This document shows, piece by piece, positions 1-8,370 of a stretch of 64,000 bases of DNA. The position numbers were made by a program, and so were the translations under genes. The stretch is taken from NCBI GenBank assembly GCA_019636445.1, contig JAHBXO010000002.1, positions 186,001-250,000 on the forward strand. The letters run 5' to 3'. Origin of the DNA: Gemmataceae bacterium (GTDB taxonomy: Bacteria; Planctomycetota; Planctomycetia; Gemmatales; Gemmataceae). Under the pieces are notes generated by a model. It saw only the letters and a list, made by a program, of their open reading frames with translations, made no database searches and was not told where the DNA came from. Within the stretch, counting starts at the first letter, position 1. Each line of letters begins with the position of its first letter.

Positions 1-401
1 TCCGCGACGCGGGCGCGCAGCGGTGGGAGTTCTTCGGTCCGCGGCGTCCCGTTGAGCTTATCGAGAGCGGATTGGGCGCTCTCGAGCACGGCACGGCGGA
101 CGGCCAACTCGGCTTTCAGTTGTCGATCGTCGAGCCGGAACAACGGTTGGCCGGGGCGAACGCCGTCGCCGACCTTCACGAGCGTGCGCTCGACGATGCC
201 GGGCACATGCGTACCGATGGAAATATTTTCCGTCTCCGGCTCCACGATCCCGGAGCCGGCGAGTTGCTTGGCGAACGGGGACTTCGCCGGTTCGACCGGC
301 GGCACCGCCGGCGGCGCCTTCTGTTGAGCCGCGGTCATCTGCCGGACGGCGAACGCGAAGGCGATCGCGCCGAGGATCGGAAGGAGATATCGCGTCAGCA
401 T
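1..401 (-). CDS. HlyD-family membrane fusion protein, N-terminal part
   Basis: Partial gene whose 3' end lies beyond the window edge; about 133 residues are visible from an ATG at 401. It starts with a short hydrophobic signal-anchor (residues about 4-15), a Pro/Ala linker, then a biotinyl/lipoyl-like half domain (residues about 45-85, with GTHVPGIVE and VGDGVRPGQPLFRLDD) leading into a charged helix typical of the coiled-coil hairpin. This is the periplasmic adaptor of an ABC exporter, linking the inner-membrane pump to an outer-membrane channel. It begins 8 bp after the ATPase gene and is the last visible member of the regulator-permease-ATPase-adaptor operon. The substrate cannot be read from the sequence. 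The DevB/HlyD family assignment is firm; the exact subfamily is not. Confidence 0.85.
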   Translation of the reverse strand, partial: MLTRYLLPILGAIAFAFAVRQMTAAQQKAPPAVPPVEPAKSPFAKQLAGSGIVEPETENISIGTHVPGIVERTLVKVGDGVRPGQPLFRLDDRQLKAELAVRRAVLESAQSALDKLNGTPRTEELPPLRARVA

Positions 402-409
402 GATTGACC

Positions 410-1147
410 TCACTCGTGCGGGCGTTGGCCCTTGCCGAGCAATTCCACCACTTTCCCGTCGGCCATCGAAACGATCCGATCGCCGAAGTCGTACACGCGG
501 CTATCGTGCGTCACCACGATCACGGCCCGGTCCGGTTGCACGGCCACCTGTCGAATCAGATCCATCACCGTGCGCCCCGAAGCCGCATCGAGCGCCGCAG
601 TCGGTTCGTCGCACACGAGAAGGCGCGGCTCGTGAACGAGCGCCCGCGCGATCGCGACCCGCTGCTGTTGACCGCCGGACAACTGCGACGGATACGATTT
701 CAGGCGCGATCCAAGGCCGACGGACGCCAGGAGGTCCGATGCCTTTTCGATCGCCTTCGGGCGGCTCCAACCCGCGATCAACAGCGGAACGCTGGCGTTC
801 TCTACCGCCGTCAGCGCCGGCAGCAGGTTGTACTGTTGAAACACGAATCCGATATTCGCTCCGCGGAAGCGGACCTTACGGTTCCCGCCCATCCGCGTGA
901 GATTGTGTTCAAGAACCGACACTTCACCAGCGGATGCGTCGAGCAGTCCCGCGACGATGGAAATCAATGTCGTCTTGCCGCAACCGGAGGGGCCGACCAG
1001 CAGCACCAGTTCCCCGTACGGCAGGTCGAGCGAGACGGTATCGATTGCGGTCACTTTCGTGTCGCCCGTACCGAACACCTTCGAAACGCCGCGGAGTTGA
1101 ATCGCGGCGCCGCGGGTCGTTGGGTGTTGTTGCATTGTCGTCGTCAT
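410..1147 (-). CDS. ABC transporter ATP-binding protein (DevA/LolD/MacB type)
   Basis: A 245-residue ATPase that powers the exporter formed with the adjacent FtsX-type permease and HlyD protein. Walker A is GPSGCGKTT at residues 52-60, the Q-loop is near residue 104 (FQQYN), the signature LSGGQQQR is at 156-163, and Walker B (LLVCDE) is at 176-181. The length is normal for the family. The frame stays open upstream to about 1330, but that extension reads through a palindromic repeat, so the ATG at 1147, preceded by GGGAG, is chosen. The gene is separated from the permease by 189 bp containing the repeat at 1227-1286, so the operon is not tightly packed here. The family call is secure; the transported substrate is unknown. 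Confidence 0.93.
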   Translation of the reverse strand: MTTTMQQHPTTRGAAIQLRGVSKVFGTGDTKVTAIDTVSLDLPYGELVLLVGPSGCGKTTLISIVAGLLDASAGEVSVLEHNLTRMGGNRKVRFRGANIGFVFQQYNLLPALTAVENASVPLLIAGWSRPKAIEKASDLLASVGLGSRLKSYPSQLSGGQQQRVAIARALVHEPRLLVCDEPTAALDAASGRTVMDLIRQVAVQPDRAVIVVTHDSRVYDFGDRIVSMADGKVVELLGKGQRPHE

Positions 1148-1226
1148 CGCCAAGCTCCCGCGCTCTGCTGCGCAAAACCTCCGCGTCGCTGCTAGAGCGG
1201 TTCCCGAGTCGGTGTAGCCTATTCGG

Positions 1227-1286
1227 GTTAGCCCGACGCGCCAGCGAGGGCGTGGGCGCTCGCCCTCGCTGGCGCGTCGGGCTAAC
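1227..1286. repeat. Perfect 26-bp palindromic repeat between permease and ATPase genes
   Basis: Two perfectly complementary 26-base arms (1227-1252 and 1261-1286) flank an 8-base loop. The arms start with GTTAGCCCGACGCGCC. One reading frame through the element encodes LARRASEG, a peptide string that looks like repeat read-through rather than protein. It has no T-tract, so it is not a classical terminator, but an mRNA hairpin of this strength could attenuate or stabilise the exporter transcript. It probably belongs to a dispersed family. Confidence 0.85.
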
Positions 1287-1336
1287 GATCCCCCCGATCC
1301 ACTTCCGCTACACCCACTTGGGAACCGCACTAAACA

Positions 1337-2485
1337 TCAACGGAACACCACGCCCGCCTCGAGGAACAGCACGCGGCGCATGCTGAGCAGGCTCGCGGCG
1401 AGCGCGATCACCGTGACCGCCCCGGCCGTGATCCCCATGATCTGCCAACCGAAGTAGAACGCGGGGGGCGTCGAGGTCACGACGCGCTCGAACGTGTAGC
1501 CGAACAGCGCCGCGCCGCCGATGCCGAGGCCGTAACCGATCAGCCCGACCACGAGCGCCTGCAACAGGATCATGCCCACCAGCCGAATATTACTGACGCC
1601 CATCGCCTTCAAGGCGCCCCATTGCTTCAGGTTCTCGAGCGTGAACAGGTAGAACGTCTGCCCGGCGATGGCGCAGCCGACGACAAAGCCGAGCATGACC
1701 GTGATGCCGAAGTTGATCGGGATGCCGGTGCGCTGCATGTAGTACTGGATGGTGGACCAGAAGAACTGGTCGTTCGTGAGCGCTTTCAGCCCCGTCTGCT
1801 CGTGGATCGCCGCGCAGACCGATTCCGGAAAAGCGCCGTCGTTCCCCTTCGCGAGGATGAACGTCAGCGTCTTCCGCTCCTGAGGCAGGAACTGCACCGC
1901 CTGCGAATACGTGCAATACAAGATCGGGAATGTCTGAAAGGTCGGGTTGCACTTGCACATCCCGACGATCACCGCGCGCTTGTCGTTCATCTCCAACGTC
2001 CGACCGACCTGGAACGGCTCATTCCCGAACAGGTAGCGCCAGCCGAATTCGTCGATGAAGACCGCGTTCGGCTGGCGCAGGTCGCCGAGCTCGCCGTGCA
2101 GAATCCGATCCGGCCGCGGAGCGCCGACGAGCGTGGCATCGTCGAGTCCGATCAGGATCATCTGCTGGAAGTTGCCATCCGAGAGGCGCGCCCGAGCGAT
2201 CCCCTTGTAGAGCCGCACCGCCCACTGCACACCCTCGACGCCGCGGACGCGCAGGAGTTTGTTCTCGCTCATCGGTTTCACGTCGTCGACGAACTGGACG
2301 TTCTTGTCCATCACCCAGATGTCGCCGCCCTCGATGTCGCGGATCTGGCTCGTCGTGTTCCGCATCAGGCCGCAGAAGATGGAAAGCTGCTGACTCATCA
2401 AGAGCGCCGCGAACGCGACGCCGAAGATGATGCCGAGATATTTCGCGCGGTCGCCGGTCAGCATCCGCAGCGCGACCCAGTTCAT
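1337..2485 (-). CDS. ABC transporter permease, FtsX/DevC type
   Basis: A 382-residue inner-membrane permease with the classic FtsX/MacB-type layout. A first transmembrane helix at about 17-37 is followed by a large extracytoplasmic domain to about 260, then three transmembrane helices at about 262-290, 300-330 and 345-372. It would form the membrane channel of the exporter with the downstream ATPase and HlyD adaptor. Its ATG overlaps the stop of the TetR gene by 4 bp (2482-2485), so regulator and permease are translationally coupled. The single-permease architecture resembles cyanobacterial DevBCA exporters; the cargo cannot be inferred. Confidence 0.9.
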   Translation of the reverse strand: MNWVALRMLTGDRAKYLGIIFGVAFAALLMSQQLSIFCGLMRNTTSQIRDIEGGDIWVMDKNVQFVDDVKPMSENKLLRVRGVEGVQWAVRLYKGIARARLSDGNFQQMILIGLDDATLVGAPRPDRILHGELGDLRQPNAVFIDEFGWRYLFGNEPFQVGRTLEMNDKRAVIVGMCKCNPTFQTFPILYCTYSQAVQFLPQERKTLTFILAKGNDGAFPESVCAAIHEQTGLKALTNDQFFWSTIQYYMQRTGIPINFGITVMLGFVVGCAIAGQTFYLFTLENLKQWGALKAMGVSNIRLVGMILLQALVVGLIGYGLGIGGAALFGYTFERVVTSTPPAFYFGWQIMGITAGAVTVIALAASLLSMRRVLFLEAGVVFR

Positions 2486-3135
2486 GGCGCGGCCTCCCGG
2501 ATCGGTTCCCCGTGGCCAAGCGCCGCCAGCACGAACCGCGTCACGTGCTCCGCGATCATCGGCGTCGTAATGGCGTCCACCGGTTCCTTGCCGAAGATCA
2601 GCTCCGCGACCTGACGGTTCTGCCGGTAGAAGAGAATCTGCCCGATGATGCTGAAGCCGATCATCAGGATGCGCGACTCCGGCGCGGTCGGGAGCAACTC
2701 GCGAACGATGCCGCGCAGACCGAACGCCATCGGCTGGATGAACTCAGTGATGATGGCATGCGCCGCGGCCGTGGGCTGCGACATCTCCCGCATCATGAGC
2801 CGCAGGGAACTGGTCCGCGTCGGCTGCGTCATCCGCGTCGCCATCTCGTGGATGAACGCCTTCAACTTTTCGACCGGCGACACCCCTTCCAGCGCCGGCG
2901 GCAATGGCATCCCCTTCGCGGCGCAGGAGTGGGCGAACCGCACCGCCTCGATGTACAGCCGTTCCTTGTCGCCGAAATAGTAGTTGATCGCGGCGACGTT
3001 CGCGCCGGCCCGGTCGGTAATCTCGCGAATGGTGGCGGACGCGAACCCCTTCTCGGCGAAGATTTCCTCGGCCGCGAGCAGCAGGCGTTGACGGGGTTCC
3101 GGGGCGTCGTCGGGATCCGCGATCACGATGGGCAC
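2482..3135 (-). CDS. TetR/AcrR-family transcriptional regulator (CecR-like)
   Basis: About 217 residues from a GTG at 3135. The N-terminal helix-turn-helix (about residues 15-62, with IFAEKGFASATIREIT and NYYFGDKERLY) is typical of TetR proteins, and the remainder looks like a CecR/DUF1956-type ligand-binding domain. The frame stays open to a TTG at 3189, but that extension lies across a long inverted repeat that looks like an operator, so the internal GTG is preferred. It leads the exporter operon. In E. coli CecR controls an HlyD-ABC exporter in a similar arrangement (family knowledge). Autoregulation through the repeat at 3143-3180 is inferred. Confidence 0.88.
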   Translation of the reverse strand: MPIVIADPDDAPEPRQRLLLAAEEIFAEKGFASATIREITDRAGANVAAINYYFGDKERLYIEAVRFAHSCAAKGMPLPPALEGVSPVEKLKAFIHEMATRMTQPTRTSSLRLMMREMSQPTAAAHAIITEFIQPMAFGLRGIVRELLPTAPESRILMIGFSIIGQILFYRQNRQVAELIFGKEPVDAITTPMIAEHVTRFVLAALGHGEPIREAAP

Positions 3136-3142
3136 CGACCTG

Positions 3143-3180
3143 AAACGTTTGATTGAATCAACTGTACCAATCAAACGTTT
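3143..3180. promoter_or_regulatory. Probable TetR operator (13-bp inverted repeat)
   Basis: Two perfect 13-base arms, AAACGTTTGATTG at 3143-3155 and its complement at 3168-3180, are separated by 12 bases. Each arm contains the self-palindrome AAACGTTT. The site lies 8-45 bp upstream of the chosen GTG of the TetR gene, where a repressor would block its own promoter. Binding by the adjacent regulator is inferred. Confidence 0.7.
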
Positions 3181-3256
3181 GAAAAGCAAGTTTGGATTCC
3201 CGATATTTCTGGATGCCCGACGAGTCCGGCAAGAAACCGATGATATCAGAAATCAT

Positions 3257-3278
3257 AAACCATTTATATAAATGGTTT
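3257..3278. promoter_or_regulatory. 22-bp perfect palindrome in AT-rich intergenic region
   Basis: Positions 3257-3267 (AAACCATTTAT) are followed immediately by their exact complement. The palindrome lies in an AT-rich stretch between the divergent TetR and DUF962 genes. It could be a second regulator site or a cruciform-forming promoter element; nothing visible decides between these. Confidence 0.45.
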
Positions 3279-3397
3279 TACGTTTCAGATTCGAATGGGT
3301 CCGCAAAGTAAGAATGAGTCCGCCGAGGGGTGGGGAGGCATCGGCCGGACCCATTTCCCACCTTGCCGAGCGCCCGCTTGAGACTATTTCTTGCTCC

Positions 3398-3745
3398 ATG
3401 AGTGATGCCCCGCGATACTCGTTCCCGATCGCCCGGAGGTTGCTTCGATTCGCGAGTCGCGCTCGCGGGAACTGGCTGTCGCGTCATCGCAACGGCTTCA
3501 ATTTCGCCATCCACATGGTCGGCATTCCCCTCTCACTCATAGTCGCACCCGTCCTCTGGTTTCTCGCGCCCTGGACATGGGGCCTGGCCGCGTTCCTCGG
3601 CGGCTACCTGCTCCAATGGATCGGCCACCGGGTCGAGGGGAACGACGTTGGCGAGTTCATCCCCATCAAGCGGTTGCTCGGGTTGCCCGTGGTGGCGATC
3701 GCACCGTCATTTCAGCCCCCCGCTTCCCCCAGCTCCGCGCCCTGA
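3398..3745 (+). CDS. DUF962 / Mpo1-like membrane protein
   Basis: A 115-residue protein of the DUF962 (YGL010w/Mpo1-like) family. It has a motif RHRNGFN then HMVGIPL at about 29-45, two hydrophobic segments at about 41-57 and 60-75, and GHRVEGND at 76-83. His30, His39 and His77 match the conserved histidines that bind iron in yeast Mpo1, a dioxygenase acting on 2-hydroxy fatty acids (family knowledge). The frame is open further upstream, but the ATG at 3398 (MSDAPRY) precedes the conserved part, and the upstream extension lacks homology-like features. It is shorter at the C-terminus than many relatives. It is divergent from the TetR gene and has no operon partner. A role in fatty acid alpha-oxidation is only a family inference. 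Confidence 0.75.
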   Translation: MSDAPRYSFPIARRLLRFASRARGNWLSRHRNGFNFAIHMVGIPLSLIVAPVLWFLAPWTWGLAAFLGGYLLQWIGHRVEGNDVGEFIPIKRLLGLPVVAIAPSFQPPASPSSAP

Positions 3746-3925
3746 CGCCGTTTGACAGTCCGCCCAGTCTCGCAACTTGAGCGATAGTCGCCAGATTCTC
3801 GAAAAAGTCGCCAATCGGGTCGATTCCGTCGGCAAGTCCTGTGGATTTTTCCCGGCTTCGCGTCGATACGTGGGGAGATGCCCCGCGTTGTCGGGGAACG
3901 TCTGCGAGGGGGGCGCGACGTGACC

Positions 3926-6139
3926 ATGAGATTGCATCGTGTTGGACGTTGGAAGGCGCGGATCGTCGGGGGGCTTCTGGCCCTCTTGCCGGCGGTCGGC
4001 TGCAAACACCAGTTGTTTCTCGAGCCATCGGACCACAAGACGTCCTTGATGGCGGGATTGGAGAAACTGGAAACGCAGCCGCACGCTTCGATCCCGCCGA
4101 CCTTGGTCTCGCCGGGGTTGGCACCGGCGACGGCGACCGATCCCACGCGCCCGTCGCGGCCCATTTCGCTCAAGGAATGCATCGCGATCGCCGTCGAGAA
4201 GGGGAACCTCGGTTCGGTCGGCGGCAGCCAGAACGCCGGGTTCGTCAATGACGGCCTCGTGCAGTTCAACGGCCGGAGCACCGGCGGCTCCGACTCGCTG
4301 CGCGCCCTCGTCATCGATCCCGCGATCGCGGGCGCGGATATCGAGCGGTCGCTTTCGAAGTTCGACGCGCGGTGGATTTCCAGCTTGACCTGGTCCAAGA
4401 ACGATCAGCCGGTGGTGAACTTCCAGCAGCAGATCACGAACGGCGATGCCGCGACAATCAGCTCGACGCTCGCGAAGCCGCTGCCCACCGGGGGCGTTGC
4501 GGGGATTACGTTCAGCACGGATTACCGTAAGTTCGCCGTGACCAGTTCGGCGTTCGCCTCACAGGTGAACCCGGCTTACACGCCGCGGTTGCAGTTCCTC
4601 TTCGAACAGCCCCTGATGCAGGGCTTCGGCATCGAGATCAACCAGCTCTCCCAGAGCCACCCGGGCAGCCTGCTGATTCCCGGCCTGCGGCCCAGCGGCG
4701 GACAGACCACGGAAGGCATCCTTATCACGCGCATCCGCTACGATCAGCAGCGGGCCGAGTTCGATCGCCAGATCAATCAACTGCTGATCAACGTCGAGAC
4801 GGCGTACTGGAACCTCTACGCCGCCTACTACAACCTCTACGCGCAGGAAGAGACGCTGAAGCAGGCGTTCAACCTCTACACGAACATCAAGAAGCGCCAT
4901 GAGGCTGGGGCGGTCCGCCTCGGCGAACTGACGCAGACCGAATCGCAGCTCTGGACGTTCGAGCGCAACATCGTCGAGGCGCGGAACCAGGTGCTGGACG
5001 CCGAGCGCAGCCTGCGCGGCCTGCTGGGCGAGAACTCGCACGCCGACGGCATGCGGCTCGTGCCGACCGACGAGCCGACGCTCGCGCCGTACAAGCCCGA
5101 CTATTACGAGCAGGTCAACGAGGCCCTCGCCTCGCGGCCCGAACTCATCATCGCCCGGCACGACTTGAAGGCCCAGCAATTGAACCTGCTGGTCGCGAAG
5201 AACCAGCGCCGGCCCGACCTGCGCTTCTTCGCTTCGCAGGACATCGCCGGCATCGGCACGCGGCTCGACGGCTCGCCCATCATCCGCGACGCCCAAGGAA
5301 ACACCGTCCAGCAAAACGCCTTCGCCAGCCTCGCCGACAACGACGCCAACAGCTGGCAGCTCGGCCTGCGACTCGACATCCCACTCGGCTTCCGTGACGC
5401 CAACGCCGCCGTCCGCCAGGCGCAGCTCCAGATGGTCAAGAGCCACTACCAACTCCAGGACAGCGAGCGCAAGACGATGGAAGTCGTGCTCCGACAGTGG
5501 CGGAACCTCGACTTCCGCTATCGCGACATCGAACTGCGGCGCCAGACGCGGATCAAGCTGCAGGAGACCCTGGCTCTCAGCCAGAAGTTCATCGACGGCG
5601 GGGCGTTCGACGTGAACACGCTGTTCAACATCCTGCAGGTGCAGCAGAACTTCGCGGCGCAGCTCGCCGGCGAGTATCAGGCCATCGCCGCGTACAACTC
5701 GGCCCTGGCGGCGCTCGAGTTCGAGAAGGGGACGATCCAGAAGTACAACAACGTGAGCGTCGGCGAAGGGCCGCTGCCGCCGCACGTGCAGAAGAAGGCG
5801 TCGGACCACTTCAGCGCCCGGAACGCCGCGATCAAGCTGCGGGAACGTTCGGCGGAAAACCCGCTGCCGCCCTTGGCCGCGCCGATGATGCCGGCCGACG
5901 CGGCTCCGGCCGCAGCCGGAGCCAAGGTGCCCTTGGCGGCCCCCGCGGCGCAGCCGACCGGCCCGATCGCCGCCGCGCCGGTGTTGCAGGACATCCGGCC
6001 CGTCGTCAGCCCCTGGCCCGGCACCCAGGAAACCCCCGGCGCGGTCTTCTCGCCGATCGGCACCGCGCACATTCCGGCCCGCAAGATGATCCAGCCGCCC
6101 GGCACCGAACAGGTGCCGATTTCGGCCCAGCCGAAGTGA
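3926..6139 (+). CDS. TolC/OprM-like outer membrane efflux lipoprotein
   Basis: About 737 residues. The N-terminus is basic then hydrophobic and ends in AVGC, with Cys26 a plausible lipidation site. The central region (about 190-560) contains the two long alpha-helical barrel repeats of the OEP family, with YWNLYAAYYNLYAQEE in the first and YRDIELRRQTR with QKFIDGGAFDVNTLFNILQ in the second. The C-terminus is a long Pro/Ala-rich tail. It would form the outer-membrane exit duct for an efflux pump, possibly the HlyD-ABC exporter about 3 kb away; that partnership is an inference. A GTG at 3920 has better spacing from the GAGGGGGG motif than the ATG at 3926, so translation may start two codons earlier. 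It is longer than typical TolC because of the loop near 230-260 and the tail. Confidence 0.88.
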   Translation: MRLHRVGRWKARIVGGLLALLPAVGCKHQLFLEPSDHKTSLMAGLEKLETQPHASIPPTLVSPGLAPATATDPTRPSRPISLKECIAIAVEKGNLGSVGGSQNAGFVNDGLVQFNGRSTGGSDSLRALVIDPAIAGADIERSLSKFDARWISSLTWSKNDQPVVNFQQQITNGDAATISSTLAKPLPTGGVAGITFSTDYRKFAVTSSAFASQVNPAYTPRLQFLFEQPLMQGFGIEINQLSQSHPGSLLIPGLRPSGGQTTEGILITRIRYDQQRAEFDRQINQLLINVETAYWNLYAAYYNLYAQEETLKQAFNLYTNIKKRHEAGAVRLGELTQTESQLWTFERNIVEARNQVLDAERSLRGLLGENSHADGMRLVPTDEPTLAPYKPDYYEQVNEALASRPELIIARHDLKAQQLNLLVAKNQRRPDLRFFASQDIAGIGTRLDGSPIIRDAQGNTVQQNAFASLADNDANSWQLGLRLDIPLGFRDANAAVRQAQLQMVKSHYQLQDSERKTMEVVLRQWRNLDFRYRDIELRRQTRIKLQETLALSQKFIDGGAFDVNTLFNILQVQQNFAAQLAGEYQAIAAYNSALAALEFEKGTIQKYNNVSVGEGPLPPHVQKKASDHFSARNAAIKLRERSAENPLPPLAAPMMPADAAPAAAGAKVPLAAPAAQPTGPIAAAPVLQDIRPVVSPWPGTQETPGAVFSPIGTAHIPARKMIQPPGTEQVPISAQPK

Positions 6140-6153
6140 ATCGGGAATGGAAA

Positions 6154-6202
6154 AACGGCGTCGGGGGTCGAATCCTTCACGGACTCGGCCCCCGACGCCG
6201 TT
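6154..6202. terminator. Bidirectional terminator hairpin
   Basis: Arms AACGGCGTCGGGGG (6154-6167) and its exact complement (6189-6202) enclose a partly paired loop. The hairpin lies between the converging ends of the TolC-like gene and the 98-residue gene at 6215, so it can serve both strands. A run of five A bases at 6151-6155 gives a short U-tract for the minus-strand transcript. Confidence 0.75.
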
Positions 6203-6214
6203 CATTCGGGACGA

Positions 6215-6511
6215 TCAAACCTTTTCGATCTTCGTGTTCTCGTCCAGCGCGATCGAAGCCAGCTCGCCGTTATCCTTCGTGAAGTGGACCGTCGGCACGA
6301 TGATGTCGTCTTCCGGCACGCGTTCGACCGTGACACCGGTCGAGAGATATTGCAGGCCGCGGAAGACGCCGGCGGTTTCGGCCGGCCAGGTCCGCGCGCC
6401 GACGCGCACGGTCTGCACGAGCTTGATCCGGTCGCCGGGCTTCAGCCCTTTCAGCAGGTCGACGAGCGCGGGGGCGAGCCGGCGAGTCGGAAGCACGATG
6501 TTCGCGGTCAT
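6215..6511 (-). CDS. Conserved hypothetical protein, coupled to ilvN
   Basis: A 98-residue soluble protein of unknown function. Its ATG at 6511 overlaps the stop of ilvN by 4 bp, so it is almost certainly co-translated with the acetolactate synthase small subunit. It has a short helical start (LVDLLKGLKPGDRIKLVQ) followed by beta-rich sequence (ARTWPAETAGVFRGLQYLSTGVTVERV) that could be a small barrel. The context suggests a link to branched-chain amino acid synthesis, but no motif supports an enzymatic role. It ends before a strong terminator. Confidence 0.75.
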   Translation of the reverse strand: MTANIVLPTRRLAPALVDLLKGLKPGDRIKLVQTVRVGARTWPAETAGVFRGLQYLSTGVTVERVPEDDIIVPTVHFTKDNGELASIALDENTKIEKV

Positions 6512-7005
6512 TCGTCGTCCCTCGGCTTGGGCACGCCGCGCACGAGGGCGATCTGACCGGTGCGTGCCAGTTCGATGATCCCGTAAGGCCGCATCAGGTC
6601 GATGAACGCCTCGACCTTCCCTTCCGTGCCGCTCACTTCGATCATCACGTTTTCGTGCTGGATGTCGACGACGCGGCCGCGGAACGATTCGACAAGCTGG
6701 AACACCTCGGCCCGCTTCGGCCCGTCGCACGCCACCTTGATGAGCATCAGGTCGCGTTCGACGAAGTTCTCCGCGGAGATGTCGTCGACGCGGACGACGG
6801 TGACGATCTTGTCGAGTTGTTTGCGCACCTGATCGACGACATTGTCGGCCGCATTGATGACGAACGTCATGCGGGACATGTCGTGCTGTTCGGTTTCGCC
6901 GACCGCGAGGCTGTCGATATTGAAGCCCCGCGAAGCCAACATGCCGGAGATGTGCGCGAGCACGCCCGGCTGGTTCTGAACGAGTGCGGTGAGCACGTGG
7001 CGCAT
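6508..7005 (-). CDS. ilvN: Acetolactate synthase small (regulatory) subunit
   Basis: 165 residues, the normal length for IlvN/IlvH. The N-terminal ACT domain (residues 1-75) has the characteristic NQPGVLAHISGMLASRGFNIDSL motif region around residue 20 and the TFVI strand after it. The C-terminal domain (about 82-160) carries VERDLMLIKVAC and the SGTEGKVEAFIDLM segment. It binds valine and controls the catalytic subunit, which is not in this window, in valine, leucine and isoleucine synthesis in the cytoplasm. The ATG at 7005 directly starts the ACT domain. It follows the GT87-like gene by 32 bp on the same strand and overlaps a 98-residue gene downstream. The separation of the large and small subunits is worth noting. 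Confidence 0.95.
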   Translation of the reverse strand: MRHVLTALVQNQPGVLAHISGMLASRGFNIDSLAVGETEQHDMSRMTFVINAADNVVDQVRKQLDKIVTVVRVDDISAENFVERDLMLIKVACDGPKRAEVFQLVESFRGRVVDIQHENVMIEVSGTEGKVEAFIDLMRPYGIIELARTGQIALVRGVPKPRDDE

Positions 7006-7037
7006 CGAAGTTCCGAGTGGAGGAGGATGAAAAGATT

Positions 7038-8366
7038 CTACGGTTCGGCTCGCGGTGGAACAGAGTCCTCTGCGGCGGGGCTGGTTCGGCCGAACGCGGC
7101 GAGCAGGAACAACCCCGCCAGAGCGTAGTTCGGCAGTGACATGATCGCGAGATTCTGGCCAGGCCTGACGGTCGACGTTCCCATGAGGAATTCGCGGACC
7201 GCGTCCGGCCCGCCAAGCGCGAGCTTGGGAACGTAATAGTTCGGCAGCCAGACAACGGCGAAGGCGATCCAGAATGCGAGTCGCGCCATGCGGCTGACGA
7301 GGTTCATCCAGAGCCAGGCGAGGGGGACCGCCGCGATGAGGAAATAGTGCGGCCAGGCGACGGGCGAGACGAGGAGCATGCCGAGGACGGCGAGGGCGAA
7401 GGCTCGCTCGCGCTCGGCCTTCGATTGAGCGCAACGGGCGGCGCTTGCACACAAGAGCACGACCAGGAGCCGCGTGCCATAGGACAAGACGTTCGCAGCG
7501 AGCGGCGACGCGATGAGCGCCACGACCCGTTCGTTCGGGTGCGGATCGAAGATCCGCAGCCAGAAGCCGGCGAGCGAGACGTTCTGCCGGCTAGACTGGT
7601 AGTTCGCCACGCTCGGGACGACTTCGCGAAGGTAGGTATCGAATTCCGTCGGTCCAAGCACGGCGAGCGCGACGACGTTGAGGGCGAGAAATGCCGCCCC
7701 TCCCGCGACGATCGCACGGATGTTGCGCGTCGAGACGAAGTAGAGGAAGAGGAACGCCGGGAACAATTTGATGGCCGCCGCGGCGCCGATCGCCAGCCCG
7801 GTGCCGACGGATCGACTTCGCTGTTCAAGCAAGAACGCGGCGGCGACGAGCGCCATGATCACAATGTTGAGCTGACCGTGCTGGATCTGCGAGTACAGCG
7901 CGTACCAGCCGACGAGGACGACGCCGAGCGGGAGGACCGAGGGCGGCGCGAACGGGATGCGCAATTCGCGGACGATCACGACGACGGCAAGCGCCAGCAG
8001 CGGCAGGTTCACGAGGTTCCAGAACAGATGAGCTTGCGCGTAGGGGAATCGGCCGAACGGCAGCGCGAGCATCGCCGCGACCGGTGGGTGCGCGTTCCAC
8101 GGGATCATTATGGCCGCGCGTTCCGGTGGAGTGCCCAAAAAGCGGCGTGCGAGTTCACGCTGGTCGGCGTAGACCGGCCCGCCCTCGGCGAAGTTGCGGG
8201 CGGAGAGCCATTCCTGATGGAAGTCGCCGACGGTTCCGTCGGGCGGTCGAAACGCATGAAGATAGGGCGGACCAAAAATCACGATCACGAGTGCGAAGAG
8301 GACGAACCATAAGAGGATCCGCCCCTCGCTCCAGCGGCGGGGGACGGACGGGTTCGCTTCGGTCAT
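7038..8366 (-). CDS. Polytopic membrane protein, GT87 (DUF2029)-like glycosyltransferase
   Basis: A 442-residue protein with about ten hydrophobic segments from residue 17 onward. The first extracytoplasmic loop contains DGTVGDFHQEWLSARNF, matching the D-x-x-x-E-region layout of GT-C/GT87 mannosyltransferases that use polyprenyl-phosphate sugars (family knowledge). Later loops have YQSSRQNVSL and the helix LVSPVAWPHYFL, also common in DUF2029 proteins. It would transfer a sugar to a lipid or surface glycan on the outer face of the membrane. The ATG at 8366 (MTEANPS) precedes the first helix; the open frame upstream overlaps the FG-GAP gene and is rejected. It starts only 4 bp after the FG-GAP gene, so the two are co-transcribed. 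The substrate is unknown. Confidence 0.8.
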   Translation of the reverse strand: MTEANPSVPRRWSEGRILLWFVLFALVIVIFGPPYLHAFRPPDGTVGDFHQEWLSARNFAEGGPVYADQRELARRFLGTPPERAAIMIPWNAHPPVAAMLALPFGRFPYAQAHLFWNLVNLPLLALAVVVIVRELRIPFAPPSVLPLGVVLVGWYALYSQIQHGQLNIVIMALVAAAFLLEQRSRSVGTGLAIGAAAAIKLFPAFLFLYFVSTRNIRAIVAGGAAFLALNVVALAVLGPTEFDTYLREVVPSVANYQSSRQNVSLAGFWLRIFDPHPNERVVALIASPLAANVLSYGTRLLVVLLCASAARCAQSKAERERAFALAVLGMLLVSPVAWPHYFLIAAVPLAWLWMNLVSRMARLAFWIAFAVVWLPNYYVPKLALGGPDAVREFLMGTSTVRPGQNLAIMSLPNYALAGLFLLAAFGRTSPAAEDSVPPRAEP

Positions 8367-8370
8367 CGGT

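Noticed and set aside
3136-3189. TTG start of the TetR gene at 3189
   Set aside because: The extension would place the operator-like inverted repeat inside the coding sequence and adds residues upstream of the normal TetR N-terminus.
4559-6205. Long minus-strand frame opposite the TolC-like gene
   Set aside because: Antisense; runs through the terminator hairpin and lacks a ribosome site or domain.
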